64,000 nucleotides of DNA, from assembly GCA_948099385.1 (NCBI GenBank), contig CANUEZ040000024.1, positions 23,242,501 through 23,306,500 of the forward strand, in the 5' to 3' direction. Shown here one piece after another: positions 36,564 through 47,999 of this stretch (within the stretch, counting starts at the first letter, position 1; each line of letters begins with the position of its first letter). This DNA is from Fasciola hepatica (taxonomy: Eukaryota > Platyhelminthes > Trematoda > Plagiorchiida > Fasciolidae). A program made the translations under genes and the position numbers. The notes beneath the pieces are model-generated. The model made no database searches. It saw only the letters and a list, made by a program, of their open reading frames with translations, and was not told the DNA's origin.

Positions 36564-36800
36564 GCATGGCTTCATAGCTTAACTGGTAGGGCACATGCGG
36601 CGCTGAAGCGTGGGTTTGAGTCACATAGGGGTCAACTAATTTTCCATTTGGGTCAGTTTCACATTCACACCGTATAAAAAATGATGGAAGGACAATAGGC
36701 ACGTGATTTGAACCATAATGACCGTTTCACGTCCGCTGATCTGGCCGAAACTTCTCATTAGATGTGAGTAAACTATAAGTGCGAATGAATGAATGGAAGC
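36564..36800 (+). mobile_element. tRNA-headed SINE
   Basis: Starts with a tRNA-like head containing an A box 'TAGCTTAACTGG' that fits the pol III consensus and a B box 'GGGTTTGAGTCAC' about 35 bp later. A tRNA-unrelated body follows, ending in a short 'gaatgaatgaatgg' tail. It directly adjoins the Gypsy 3' LTR end. A related but truncated head, 'TAGCTCAGCTGATGG', occurs at 39268. It is non-coding and probably mobilised by one of the LINEs. Confidence 0.65.
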
Positions 36801-36829
36801 AGACCAGCCAGTGTTGTTATCTAGCACAC

Positions 36830-39250
36830 AAAAGGAACAGACAATGGTAGTTAATGGCCAGATAAACCCACACGTTTCATTGTCATAAATACAAAAAAAT
36901 GCGGAACACCATCACAGACAGAAGCTACCAATCTGACAATTATCAATGGTAACGTGCTGTTCTATCAAAGATGTCCTCTCTTCCCGTCTTTGTATGTCTT
37001 TTCTGTCTCCCTCGAAAAAACCGGAATCGGTAAAGTGATTGTATCATGAAGTTTCTTCTAACACTCCCTTTTACAATATGAGACTCTGTGGTCTACTCAT
37101 TTTACAGTAGTTCCGTTGACACCACGCAAATATTAATAATTGGAATAAAAGATTCAAGATGAGTAAAAATTGGTCCTCAGTAAGTATAATTTACAGTATG
37201 AGAAAAAAATGTATCGGAATTGCCTATTATAATAACTATTGTGGTAAAGATCGGTTCATTTTGTTCCAGCAAGTTATTTTGAACACATGCTGCGCTGGAA
37301 CGCTGTCACCAGTTAGCCGAAAAGGAAACACACAGTAACAAACCGCATAGTGCTTATGATTAAATCCCTATCTGGTGTATGATTAAGCATTATCTTCCCG
37401 CAATGTGAGTCTAGCAGAATAAGATGCGCGTTACAGCTGATAAAGTTACGCGCTGCACTACGAAGACACCTGAGGGGAATTCGGATGAGACGATGGAAGG
37501 CGCCGAGCGCCGTGCGTGTGTTAGCGTAAAAATCTAATTCGAAATCACCGTCTATCAGGCAGCGACTTCACCACCACCGACGGACGTCGAGACAGTGGAC
37601 CACAGAACAGCTGAAATCTGCAGGTCCGCATCCAATTGGGGCATGGCAGCAAGGTCCGATAGAGGAGAAAAGAAACGGAGCGAGTCGAGATGAAAACCCA
37701 TGGAATATGATTACTAATGTGCAATAAACACGCCTCCAAAATAATGTCTGAGTTGTAGATGTGAGTACTGATTAAATCAAACAGGTCTCTGAGGCACGGG
37801 GTCAACTGAAATGATTATCAGCTACAAAGATAAACAGACTGGATGTGATGCGAGTCGGAAACAGAAATTCGACTGATTAATCTCGTGAAATATTAGTAAG
37901 TAGGTTGATCTATGTTTTAGGCGTAACATCGCCAATAGTAAAATTTTAATTTATGATGAATACGGAAGGGTTATCAAATGTTTTGCTGAAATCTTCGAGA
38001 GCAGCGGTGCTTGACACGTGAAACACTGAACCTAATATATTGGAAAAATCCAAAACAACAACTGAAAAACAAGTAGGTTGTCTGTTTGTGGGTCACTTTG
38101 GGACCAGAACGAATTACATAGTTTATTACATGTATCAAAACAACCGTTATATCAAATAAATTCCTTGACCCTTCAGAACATCACTAAGTTACTGTTATCT
38201 AAATGCATGTCAAAGCTTTCAACAAAAAAATGTTCACCAATAATTTCGACTTCACGTGGGAGTATTTCCGAGGTGCCCAGCAATCCGTGGTTGAACTGAA
38301 TGCCAAGGATTGTGTTGTTCCGTCAAATGACAAACAACACCACACGATAAAACACTGAAAATTCTCATGTATCTTCTACATTCAGTGACCAGGCTTGCGT
38401 GATCAGATCTGTTTAGATTGGAATACCATCCGGTTCGTTATTTACTGCATAGATGATACACGGAAATTCGGAAAGCTTAATGACATTCAGAATAGCATTC
38501 CATATGCGGGTAAAATGTGGTTGCAAGAGGAGAAAAATATCTCAAAGAAAATCCGCTGGGTTCATTGTCCGAAGAGAAGACCGGGAGCAATAGGGACTCA
38601 GCAGACATAGCAGTCCCTTGCCCTATGTTTGAATGGTTTGAAACACGTTGAACTATAATTCGAGATGAAAGGTTAACACTCGTCTTCAAGCAAAATATAA
38701 TATTCATCGACCAGTGATGGGATCCATGCTTAGGTGATGTTTTTATTTTCGCTATATCTGGTAATTGGCGATACAACAGTCCGAGATTAGCAAAACACTG
38801 AGAGCGATAAGTGGAAAACGGTTTTATCATGGGGTACCAGCTGATCAAACTGTGCCTAGATGAATGACAAAGAATTAATTTTGACAATGAGTTTTACAAG
38901 AAACCCATATACGGAAAAAACGAAGTGAATTCCCCCTGATTAGTGACGTAAATGCCCCCGGGTTATAACCACCAAGCCATTTCCATTTCACCTACCCACA
39001 AACCAGAGACAAAAATTTACAAATTGTCGAGATCAAGGACTTTAAACATTTGAATCAATTCAACACTTATGAATTCTGTGAAACTGCACTTGATAGCCAA
39101 AACATATCCCTGGATTCCACTGATGAATACTGATTGATGCATGGGGAAATCCTGCAGTGGGCTGTAAAATTACAGTTTCATTGTGGATGACACCTTGTGT
39201 GAATGCAATTTGGCCGAGAAAATAGCGTGATCCAACCATGAAAAGTCCGA
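36830..39250. other. Intron sequence, nothing recognised
   Basis: Arrestin intron. The 136-codon minus-strand frame at 38477-38887 has no recognised domain and does not resemble arrestin. No RNA or transposon signature was seen. Confidence 0.4.
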
Positions 39251-39261
39251 AACCCTTTGGT

Positions 39262-39305
39262 GTGGCCCAGTAGCTCAGCTGATGGAACACGCGGGGCACT
39301 AAACC
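39262..39305 (+). repeat. Truncated tRNA-like SINE head
   Basis: 'GTAGCTCAGCTGATGGAACA' and 'CGGGGCACTAAACCG' resemble the 5' half of a tRNA with an A box. The sequence breaks directly into RTE coding sequence at about 39306. Confidence 0.55.
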
Positions 39306-39712
39306 GTTTAGCCTTTGCAAACACCAGTCATCTGTGGCGCCGGCGTGACATCCGGTTGTTTATCAGGAGTCGAGTGTACACTGTAGCAGTTAGATCCGTT
39401 CTTTTATACTGCTCAGAAACATGGTCGTCAAATGAAGGTGGGGGAAAGCTCTCGGGTTTTGAGTATTGCTTGAATATGGTGGGAACACCGTATCAGCAAT
39501 GCTGATGTACGGTATTGGGGACCAGCGGTCAGTCGTTGCAACAAGTACCGAATCTAAACAGACTAAGGTGACTGGGACGTGTTACGCATGCCCACTGGTA
39601 GATTTCGACGCACGTTGTTCTCCGAGACAGGTAATGGCTGGAAAGAAGTTTGAGGTGACGTGGCAAAAAGGTATGAAAACATTGGCCAGTGCATTTGGCG
39701 AACTAGGACGTA
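39306..39712 (+). pseudogene. RTE C-terminal fragment, plus strand
   Basis: Reads 'LAFANTSHLWRRRDIRL' and 'VAVRSVLLYCSETWS' (39310-39425), then in another frame 'EVTWQKGMKTLASAFGELGR' (39650-39712). These are the post-RT region and C-terminus of the RTE family seen on the minus strand elsewhere. The frame then leaves RTE sequence in mid-motif, before the 'LPGWG' block, and enters the hammerhead-bearing repeat. The 'HRCLRSIA' part is damaged. Confidence 0.82.
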
Positions 39713-39867
39713 TATCTTCACACTCCAGGCGCATCAAATTAGATCCTAGAGATGATATAACAACGGAGTGTGTATAGGAGCACCGGGAAAGCATACCTAA
39801 CGGGCGATACCAACCTTAAAACCAGTCGTGCTCTTTCGGGGAGATTTTGTCCACCCACTCATATATT

Positions 39868-39870
<3 letters not shown>
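39713..39870 (+). repeat. Hammerhead-bearing dispersed repeat, copy D
   Basis: The 3' half of the repeat, starting at 'cactccaggcgcatcaaatt' and ending 'gagattttgtccac' just before (TA)n. The hammerhead region (39783-39840) is heavily mutated: CUAACGG in place of CUGAUGA and UUAAAAC in place of CGAAAC. It is certainly inactive. Confidence 0.72.

Positions 39871-39873
<3 letters not shown>

Positions 39874-39941
<68 letters not shown>
39874..39941. repeat. (TA)n microsatellite
   Basis: About 68 bp of pure TA, starting a few bases after the 3' end of hammerhead-repeat copy D. Confidence 0.97.
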
Positions 39942-39944
<3 letters not shown>

Positions 39945-39949
39945 GCATC

Positions 39950-42490
39950 AAACATCCGAATGATGAACAGTGGGCGGTAAATGAATAAACAACCGACACA
40001 GCTTTCACTTACCAGTTACAAGGCCATTGATTTACTGGCGAACATACCTCGTTGGTGTGAATATCAACACGATAAACCAAACTGACTTTTAACCGGTAAT
40101 AGTACCCTGGAGGACTAAACAATAGGCTACCTACATCACAAACATGCTTGGACTACAGGCACGATTTTGAAAATACACCGTTATGTCATCAGTTCCGAGT
40201 GTTTTTTACCGAGATAAAGCTTGGTAACTCTATTCATTTGGCTGTATGATGAAGTTTTTTCTCTAAGGTAATAATGTAGCTGATTCTAAGTATGGGCTAG
40301 TTTTTGGTTGTTTTAACATGACAGTTAGTACCGGGGGATATAAAAACAGGCATTGTGACATGACTGCAAGCTCTGAACTGCATAAATTTACATCCAGTTA
40401 CGCAATTCATTACATCCTGTCATTTGTCGACATCGGTGCACAACTGGACATTTGCAAAATATCCATTTCCGTCCGGATAAAATAACACGACGAACAAACG
40501 GGGCCGTGGTGATCAAAACGTTTACGGAAATGGCAACACAAATAGATGAAGGAGAAAGAACGAAATAGATTAGGTAGGAAGAACTCGTGCCTTTAAAATC
40601 GCAGAGGGGGCAAACAGGAAAACTACAATCACAAGCGACGATCACCCGACTGAAGAAAGTTTTTCTCGGTGACGATTAGACAATCACAAGTTTGTGGAAT
40701 ATCACTGAAATTTACATGGAATGGAGCACTGAAAACGTGTACTGTGAAAGAATGTTCATCTATACAAAACTTTTGTTGTGTATGCGAGTAACTCGAGGCC
40801 GTTTGGAGTGAATCATCAAAAAATGGTTGGATAAACGCTGATTGGAATCCACCGAAAAGTTGGCAGGATAAATTTAACAATATATAAGCGCAATTCTGTG
40901 AACTACCTAATCAACCAGTATGTGAAACATGTGATAAGTGCTAAATATGTTAAATAATGAAACACAGTTTGATAAGAACCACACATTTTGACTTTATTCC
41001 GAGATTCTATTGCCACACGTCTATTAAACAATGGAACGCCGAAAATAATCTCCTAATTAGTAAACTCTCACTTGGTACGTGTTGACTGAAATCAGCTTAG
41101 AAACAGCACCAAATTTGACCACATTTCTTTACCTCCGGTTAGTGAATGAAACTCATCACACCAGTTAGTAGCGTGAAGATACTGATTGAGTGCATGGGGG
41201 ATCATGTACCCGGTTGAACTCTGTACATAATAACTCAGTCACACGTTACCAAGCGAGCGAAATAAGTGCCACATGAAATCCGTGCGTATACCTAAGTAAG
41301 CATATGACGACTTCATTATCTGAAGTGTTTTCTATGTGCCACTTCAAAACCCATCTCCGGCGATGAACCATGTCTTCATTTCCTGTTTTATCTAGACAAA
41401 ACAATTAGCCGATGTACAAAAGGCAATCAGCCATTTTCACGGATATTTACTAAGGTGGCGGACAAGATGTGATTTTTTCGGCACTTCACTTAAGGCCAAT
41501 ACGGTACACTATGGAGTTTCATAGAACTAGTTAATGTAGTTGTCGCTGTGAATTCCTATGAGCACTGAAGGTTACTCACTGACTTAACTAATTCCACAAA
41601 ACCCCGTACGTGCACTGTTTTGGTCTGATGTGAAGTACCGAAAAGAGAGATCTGTTTGCCACACACCGTTTTCTAGAAACCCTATCATTGGAATATTTCG
41701 CGATTTAAAATGAAATTTGCCAGAAAGTTTGTCAATATGCCGAAGACTCGAATTCACTCGATCGGTGAACATGTGGTTTATTAGTTAAGAAAATGTCACA
41801 AAAGACTTTACCTAATTAAGCGGAATCAGCGATTGTTTTATCTGTCAAAAAAGCCGAATTACTGATGTACACATAACTGCAACAAAACCTTGACTGTTTC
41901 ACGATCAATCCACAAGTTATCTATGGTGTGCCTTAGAAAAATTAGCACCATTTACAAATCATGCACTTAGAATTAACTAGTTTGAATAGCTTATTCACAA
42001 AATCGCCTCTTGACAATCAGGACGTTTAGTGGTGAAATGCGGCTTCCGAGGAAAACGAGTTCGTTCTCAGGACTTACCGCATTCCAAGAGCATTACAAAG
42101 TACAGTATCCTTTGTAGATGTTCATGGTGTTTCAGCGCATACTTATCTACTTGTTAGCAATGAGTAACTTGATGTCAGAATAGTTATATTGTGTCTATCT
42201 TGGAATGTGATAAAACAACGGTTATGGTGAGAACCTGGGCGACCACTTCGGGTTGACGAGACCAAAAGAGTGACACTAGCGGCTATTCACAATGCAACCT
42301 AATCGGTTGCCAACAGCCGAAACGATCGCTTTTACATACACGCGGCAACAACTCGTAAAGGTGAGAATTAAATCAAATCAAGTTTTTGGTAGGATTGTAG
42401 GGATTCCGTTTGTATTAAACAATTATTCATTACGTTTACCTTTTGGGATAAACTGGATTTTCTACGAATGAAAAAAGCAAAACAAGTAAT
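39950..42490. other. Intron sequence, nothing recognised
   Basis: Arrestin intron between exon 42498-42565 and the RTE fragment. Only short unsupported frames. Confidence 0.4.
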
Positions 42491-42497
42491 AACTCAC

Positions 42498-42565
42498 CGT
42501 TTTTGCAACTTATCGTCGCTTGCCTCAGCAACGTAGGTTCGAAGTTCATAGTCTACTCCACAGGG
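42498..42565 (-). CDS. Beta-arrestin, N-domain exon
   Basis: A 68-nt exon with acceptor cattacag ending at 42566 and donor gtgagt from 42497. It starts in phase 0 and leaves CG for the next exon. It encodes 'PCGVDYELRTYVAEASDDKL' then 'QKR', matching vertebrate '[23 protein letters not shown]'. Flanking introns are 7.7 kb and 19.6 kb. Confidence 0.95.
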
Positions 42566-42569
42566 CTGT

Positions 42570-44080
42570 AATGAGGGATGTCAGAGAACCATTTGGAATG
42601 AGGATGTAAAAGCCATATTGCTGAGATTTACGAAAAGAAAAAAATGAACGCCATCTAATAAAACATTCTGCTGAGAACCTGTGTTGTTCTAATGTTTCAT
42701 AAAAGATATGGTAAATGAGCAGACTAGTTTGGGCAGGTACGTCCATTAGTTTTTTCCTAATGCTCCGAACGGGGAGTCATAAGAGTCCTATTCAAACTGA
42801 TGATGCTATCAACCCTCCTAGTCAAGTCGCGTCCTGGGCAATGCTTTCTCAATTACACCGTGTGTGCAAGCACGATGAAAAGGAGCAAATAACGAGTGAT
42901 GAGTACGATGTGTTCACAGGAACTTGTCAGTGAACTTGAGCACCAGTTACCGACATTGACATCAGATACAAGTAACCTTATGCAACCGCTGAAAAAGGAC
43001 AACCTTGAGTTTTCCTTGACTCGATGTGTACAAGCTGAGTGTTCATCCAGCATAACGAAGCGCACTGTGGCATCGTACAGTTGGTCCTAAACCAAAAGAC
43101 AAGCACTGTATTAGCGCAAAGGTTGTTTTGGATTTGTGATTAACGTGACTTTTATAATCCTTAGCCACATTTTAACTCCGTTTGGTGAAATGTTGGTCTT
43201 CACATTATACATCGGGTAAAACTCAACAAGCACGGTGAGCTTAGACACAGAGGTTCATCAATGTTGTAACAATGTTGCACTATGATGATGATGAACAGTT
43301 TTGCGACAATGTGTAACACACGTGTTGTATGGTCCCTGAAGACACAGCAATTAACTTTTCGTCATCGGCAAACTCCCGAATGCAGGATTGCTAATTATCA
43401 GGGGTTTGACGTCAACATTATGATTTAAAACAGCGTCCTCTAGAATTTCATGTCTTCAAAGATAACCCAGGAAAAATAGAACGCAGTTCTTGTGCACCAC
43501 TGGTGGAGACTCCTTAACAGATTGTTGTCAAGTGTTGGGTGCATGCTGAAACAATTATAACACAGTAAAAACTTGTTTCCCGGCACAAATTTGAACGGAG
43601 AAAAAATATTGATTTGCAAAATGTGTCCAGAATTGTTGTTCGACCTATGAGGGCGGAATTTCGGTCGGTGTGTGTTGAACGGCATCGCCATCCAGTTACC
43701 TACTGTAAACGCTTACGCGTTGAGAAATTGTGCCCAAACTCGGGCAATCTGAAAAGATCAACAAAGTGTCACACTGGAGAATAAAAATCCAAACTTTCAG
43801 AACTACTGTCGATTGTGTCCGAAGAGTGGAAGGCTTTAGATCGCCTCAACGTGATACGTCTTATAAAATTTACCAAATCCTGTTCGGAAAAGATTCGTCA
43901 GACTAGATGTGCGGGAAAGTGTTCGCGTTAGTCACTCAAAGATAAACTGGTACCGCGATTCCCGGAAACCCCGAGAGGTACGTGTACCATCTATCGTTAC
44001 ATCAGTTCGAACGATCGCAACCGGAGGCTTTATCGCGCAGATTGAATTACTGCATGCCACCGAAAAAGTACAATCGCGTC
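42570..44080. other. Intron sequence, possibly 5' part of the Penelope element
   Basis: Lies directly upstream of recognisable Penelope coding sequence, so it could include its 5' region, but no motif supports this. Open frames at 42715-42933, 42896-43090 and 43909-44112 are unrecognised, except that the last leads into the Penelope frame. Confidence 0.35.
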
Positions 44081-44084
44081 GACT

Positions 44085-44385
44085 CGCAAGTCAAGTTGAA
44101 GTTGTCCTCTGAACAATTACCAAAACTGCAACCAAATAACAAAGATGCTCTCCGCTGATCTAAGGCAAAATTAGTGGACTGAGAATACCAATACAGAACG
44201 ATTGGCACAAGACAATACAGTCCACAAACTGAGAATCCTAAAGAAGCATTCAAGTAGCTAAAAAAGAACCGGAATCTCGCAGTGCTCCGTCCAGACAAAG
44301 GTTCGAGAGTTTTCTGATGGACAAATTACGATATAAAGAAAAAATTTTGGCAATTTCGGGAGACAGCTAAGTTCAGACTCGATCC
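44085..44385 (+). pseudogene. Penelope-like element, N-terminal part
   Basis: Broken plus-strand frames read 'LPKLQPNNKDALR', then 'AFK.LKKNRNLAVLRPDKGS' (about 44248-44305) and 'FRETAKFRLDPS' (about 44360-44388). The 'RPDKG' motif and the 'KF..D' stretch are hallmarks of the N-terminal region of Penelope RT. Homology stops at about 44385, where the RTE begins on the other strand, and resumes at about 46405. Confidence 0.8.
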
Positions 44386-46404
44386 ATCATCGTCATCATC
44401 GTACAGCGCTGAACAACACGGCTAGCCCCAATGACTACTGCCTTTCTCGCCATGTTGCACACAGAAGTAGAAAGTATGAATATACAAGATGGACAGGGAG
44501 TGGACTTAAGCGGGAGGGAAAAGGAAAGAACACCCTATAAGCCAACACACGGAATACACAGTCTAACTGCACAAACGCACATTGATCAATCATTCTGATT
44601 CGATAGAAAGTGACAACACGATCGCCACTGCTCGCGGTTTGCAGCCATATCCTTCAGTGTCTCCAGCCAACTGGTAGACGGATCTTTTGGACCCCAACCA
44701 CGAAGACGTGAAGCACCTACTTTTCCTAATCTCGCTGTACATTTTGTCATTCCTCGCTGCCACGTCATCTGTTGACCTCCACGTGGTTTCTTCCACTCCC
44801 TAGAAGGGGCGGAGAATAGGACACGGTATGGTAGACGTGTGTTTGCCATACGTAACACGTGTCCCAACCAACGAAGTCTACTAAGCTGGATACGCTGTGA
44901 CAGAACGTTCTCTGAATTAGTACCCAATACTCGCTTTCTTACCTCATCGTTGCTTACTCGGCTATTCCACCCAATCCTAGCGATACTACGTAAACATCGA
45001 TGGTCGAAAACCTCAAGACGACGAATATCTTCAGCACGCAGACTCCAAGTTTCGCAACCATACAACAAAACTGAACGCACAGTGGCACAGTATACACGAC
45101 CTTTCAACTTCAGTGAAATGTCAGGTCGGCGCCACAAGTGCTTCAGTCCAGCGTACGCCGCTCGAGCTTTGGATATCCGCGTACTCACCTCTACTACAGT
45201 GCTCCCATCCGTCGTCACGCAGCTACCGAGGTAGGTGAAGTGGTCGACAACTGTCAGCACCTCCCCTTTGAGCATCAAGCTTGGAATCGTTGACGTCCAA
45301 TCTCGCAACGTCAATTTACACTGTGAAGGTGCAAAGCGCATGCCGAATGGAGGTACAGCTCTCGCAAGTCTATCTAGTGCACGTTGAGCATGTTCCATGC
45401 ATTCGAACAAGCAGACAAGGTCATCCGCGTAATTTGGGTCACAGCTTTCCATTATTTCCTAGTTCGACGCCTACATCCTGAAGATTTCGCAACGCATTCT
45501 CCATTATTTCGTTCATGACGAAGTTGAACAGGAATGGAGACGTGGAACATCTTTGTCGAACACCGCTCGTCGTTTCGAACTGACCGGATAGTTCATCGAA
45601 AACTCGTACGCGGCCAGAAGTATGAAAACACAATGATCTCAGTAGGTCCGCAAACTTCTGGGGCATACCTTTTCGATGAAGAGCACTGGAAAGCGCTGTC
45701 CGATCAACTGAATCGAAGGCGCCTTTCAGGTCTAAGAAAATCATTATTGTTGGTCGACGGTGCGTGTGACGCGTTTCAAGTAGTCGGCGAAGAGTAAAAA
45801 TCTGGTCGATGCATCCTCGATCTTGGCGGAATCCGGCTTGTTGTTCGCGCACATTCCTCAGACGATGCAGCAAAATCGAGACTAATACCTTGGCGACTAT
45901 CGGAATTAAGCCAATTCCACGGTGGTTACTACAGTCATTGCGTATACCGTTCTTGAAGATGGGTACAATCAATGACTCGCTCCATAATAACGGAATACGC
46001 TCCTCGTTTCAAATGTCACGGAGTAAAGTGGTAAATGATTTTATCAAAGCATTTCCATCCGGTTTGAAAAAAGCTGAGAGAAGTTCGTCGGGACCGGCAG
46101 CTTTCCGAAGCTTTAGTAATCGAATACATGACTCCACTTCCACTTACCATGGGGGCTCAAGGAATTGCAGTTGTTGACACAGGAGTAACTAAACTAACGC
46201 TCGACTAGCTAAACTGCTCCTGGAAGTATCCGGCCCAACGGTCCAACCTTTGCTGTTTGCCATGAATGGGTTCTCCATTTCTATTGCATCTCGCTTCGCT
46301 GACCGGGGTTCGCCGTCCAGCGGTGTCGCGAATAAGCCTGAGCAGTCTTCGACTGCTATTTCCATTTCTTCGGCTATGGACTCGACCCAGTTCCCGATAA
46401 TCCA
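44386..46404 (-). mobile_element. RTE-type LINE inserted into the Penelope element
   Basis: The best-preserved LINE in the window. The minus-strand order is linker 'LIRDTAGRRTPVSEA' (about 46330), 'AAGPDELLSAFF' (about 46090), RT entry 'GFRQDRGCIDQIFTLRRLLE', 'IFLDLKGAFDSVDR', and the catalytic 'YADDLVCLFE' (about 45430). It continues through 'FTYLGSCVTTDGS', 'LLYGCETWSLRAEDIRRLE', 'HRCLRSIARIGW' and 'MTWQRGMTKCTARLGKVG' to a stop at 44586. The last 288 codons are one open frame. There is one frameshift near 45450 and a stop near 45990. The apurinic endonuclease is missing (5' truncation). The 3' end near 44390 carries short CATCAT-type repeats, usual for RTE tails. Confidence 0.9.
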
Positions 46405-47990
46405 CAAGAGCTGGAGAAAATTTGTACTGAACTAAAAACTCTGATGGTAGCAAACCTAATGAATGGAAAGACGGTAAAATCCCTTTGCCCAGGAGGAATG
46501 CAGACACTGCAGATGTACGCACTACCGAAACTACACAAAACAGGTGCTCCATTGCGACCCATTCTTTCCGTGATTAACACGCCGCAAAAATGTTTGGCCA
46601 AATGATGGGTGACAGTCACAAACAGGTCAGAAATACGATCAGCCCGTACGACATTGAAAACAGCTTTGAAATGTGCCAGCTGTCAACAGACAGACATAAG
46701 GAACCGCCGAGTATTTGACATGCATGCGAATTATCTATTCAGTAATGATTCAGTGCATGAAACTATCGATATAATATGCAGGACAATAGACCAATACAAC
46801 CTCCAAGCCGGAATGCCACGCAGTGAACTGAGAGCGCTATTGTTATGTACACCAAGTGTGAAATTTGCATACCTCGGTCGAAGCTACTAGCAAATAGACG
46901 GTGTCGCTATGAGGGGTCCACTTAGACCCATACTAACAGATATATTTGTTGCTGGTCTCGGAAAAAGCTGACAGACAAGCTCAAAAACCTAGATCTCTAA
47001 CGTTACTACGTCGACGACATACTTGTGATCAGTAGAACTGATGGGGACGAAGAGCGACTCTTTAGCAAGTACAATGTAGTTCATCCGAATATAACATTGA
47101 CATGTCATGTAAAAGAAAATGAAATTGACTTTCTGGGCACCGGAATCACTCGTCGAATGAATGGATCGATTGGCAGGCGTTTCCCGGGAAAGTACATGGT
47201 CTTGAATTTCACTAGTTTCGTTCCTAAGAGATACAAGGTTGGCCTAATCCGACATTATTTAATAGGGCACGTGAACATCGTACCAACGATACACTGAAAA
47301 AAGAGGAAGCAGTCAAAAAAGAAGACACTGCGAGCGAGTGGTTACTCATTTCTACTAATCTGTAAATACTCTAAACCGAAAGTGGTAAAAGAAAAGGTGG
47401 TCCATGTATCAAAAATGCGGTCTTTTCTAAAATTACCATTCCAAAATTATGACACCAGTCAGCTAACTGGCAAGCGCCTGAACACTGCCGTCAGAAGTAT
47501 ATACTACACTGCGGAACCGATCATTGTTTTCAGAAACACCCGGATACCTACACCGCCGATTAAAGAGCTACTGCCCCATGCGCCAATTCAAACTGTGTTC
47601 ATCGTTTCAAGTGTGGATGCTCACCTGTCCATATGGGCAGAACAGAGATAGTTAAGTCACAGAATATCAGAATATATCCTAATACGATTACAGAAAGAAG
47701 TGAGAAGCAGCTCCATACCAGTGACGTCACAAAGGAACGGAAGTGTCCCGGATCGCCAATCACGGCACACCTTTGGGAGAGCGGGCATTGCGTCGGGGTT
47801 CATACGACACGCCTGAGATCATATACTTTAGTAACAACGGACGATTGCTTACTTAGGCAGAAGTACTGGACATTTGCAGTCAAAACCCTGATCATTAGGA
47901 GTTCGCAATTTTGTATCTTGATGTTCGTTTTTCTTGACCATATAAACAATTGCCGTGACTGCAGTATGTACTTTGTAAAGATACAGTGAA
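46405..47990 (+). pseudogene. Penelope-like element, RT and GIY-YIG endonuclease part
   Basis: Continuation of 44085-44385. It reads 'KICTELKTLMVANLMN', 'MYALPKLHKTGAPLRPILSV' (about 46510-46570), then 'ETIDIICRTIDQYNLQAGMP' (about 46760). 'QIDGVAM' (about 46893) and the catalytic 'YYVDDILVISRTDGDEE' (about 47010) follow, then 'ENEIDFLGTGITRR'. After a decayed thumb come 'LNTAVRSIYYTAEPIIVF' and the endonuclease 'RFKCGCSPVHMGRTE' (about 47600, the YIG strand changed to HMG) with 'SPITAHLWESGHCVGVHTT' (about 47755). Frameshifts and stops are frequent. RT followed by GIY-YIG is unique to Penelope-like elements. Confidence 0.88.
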
Positions 47991-47999
47991 ATGACCCTG

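Noticed and set aside
44839..45234. 131-codon plus-strand open frame
   Set aside because: Shadow of the RTE coding sequence on the minus strand.
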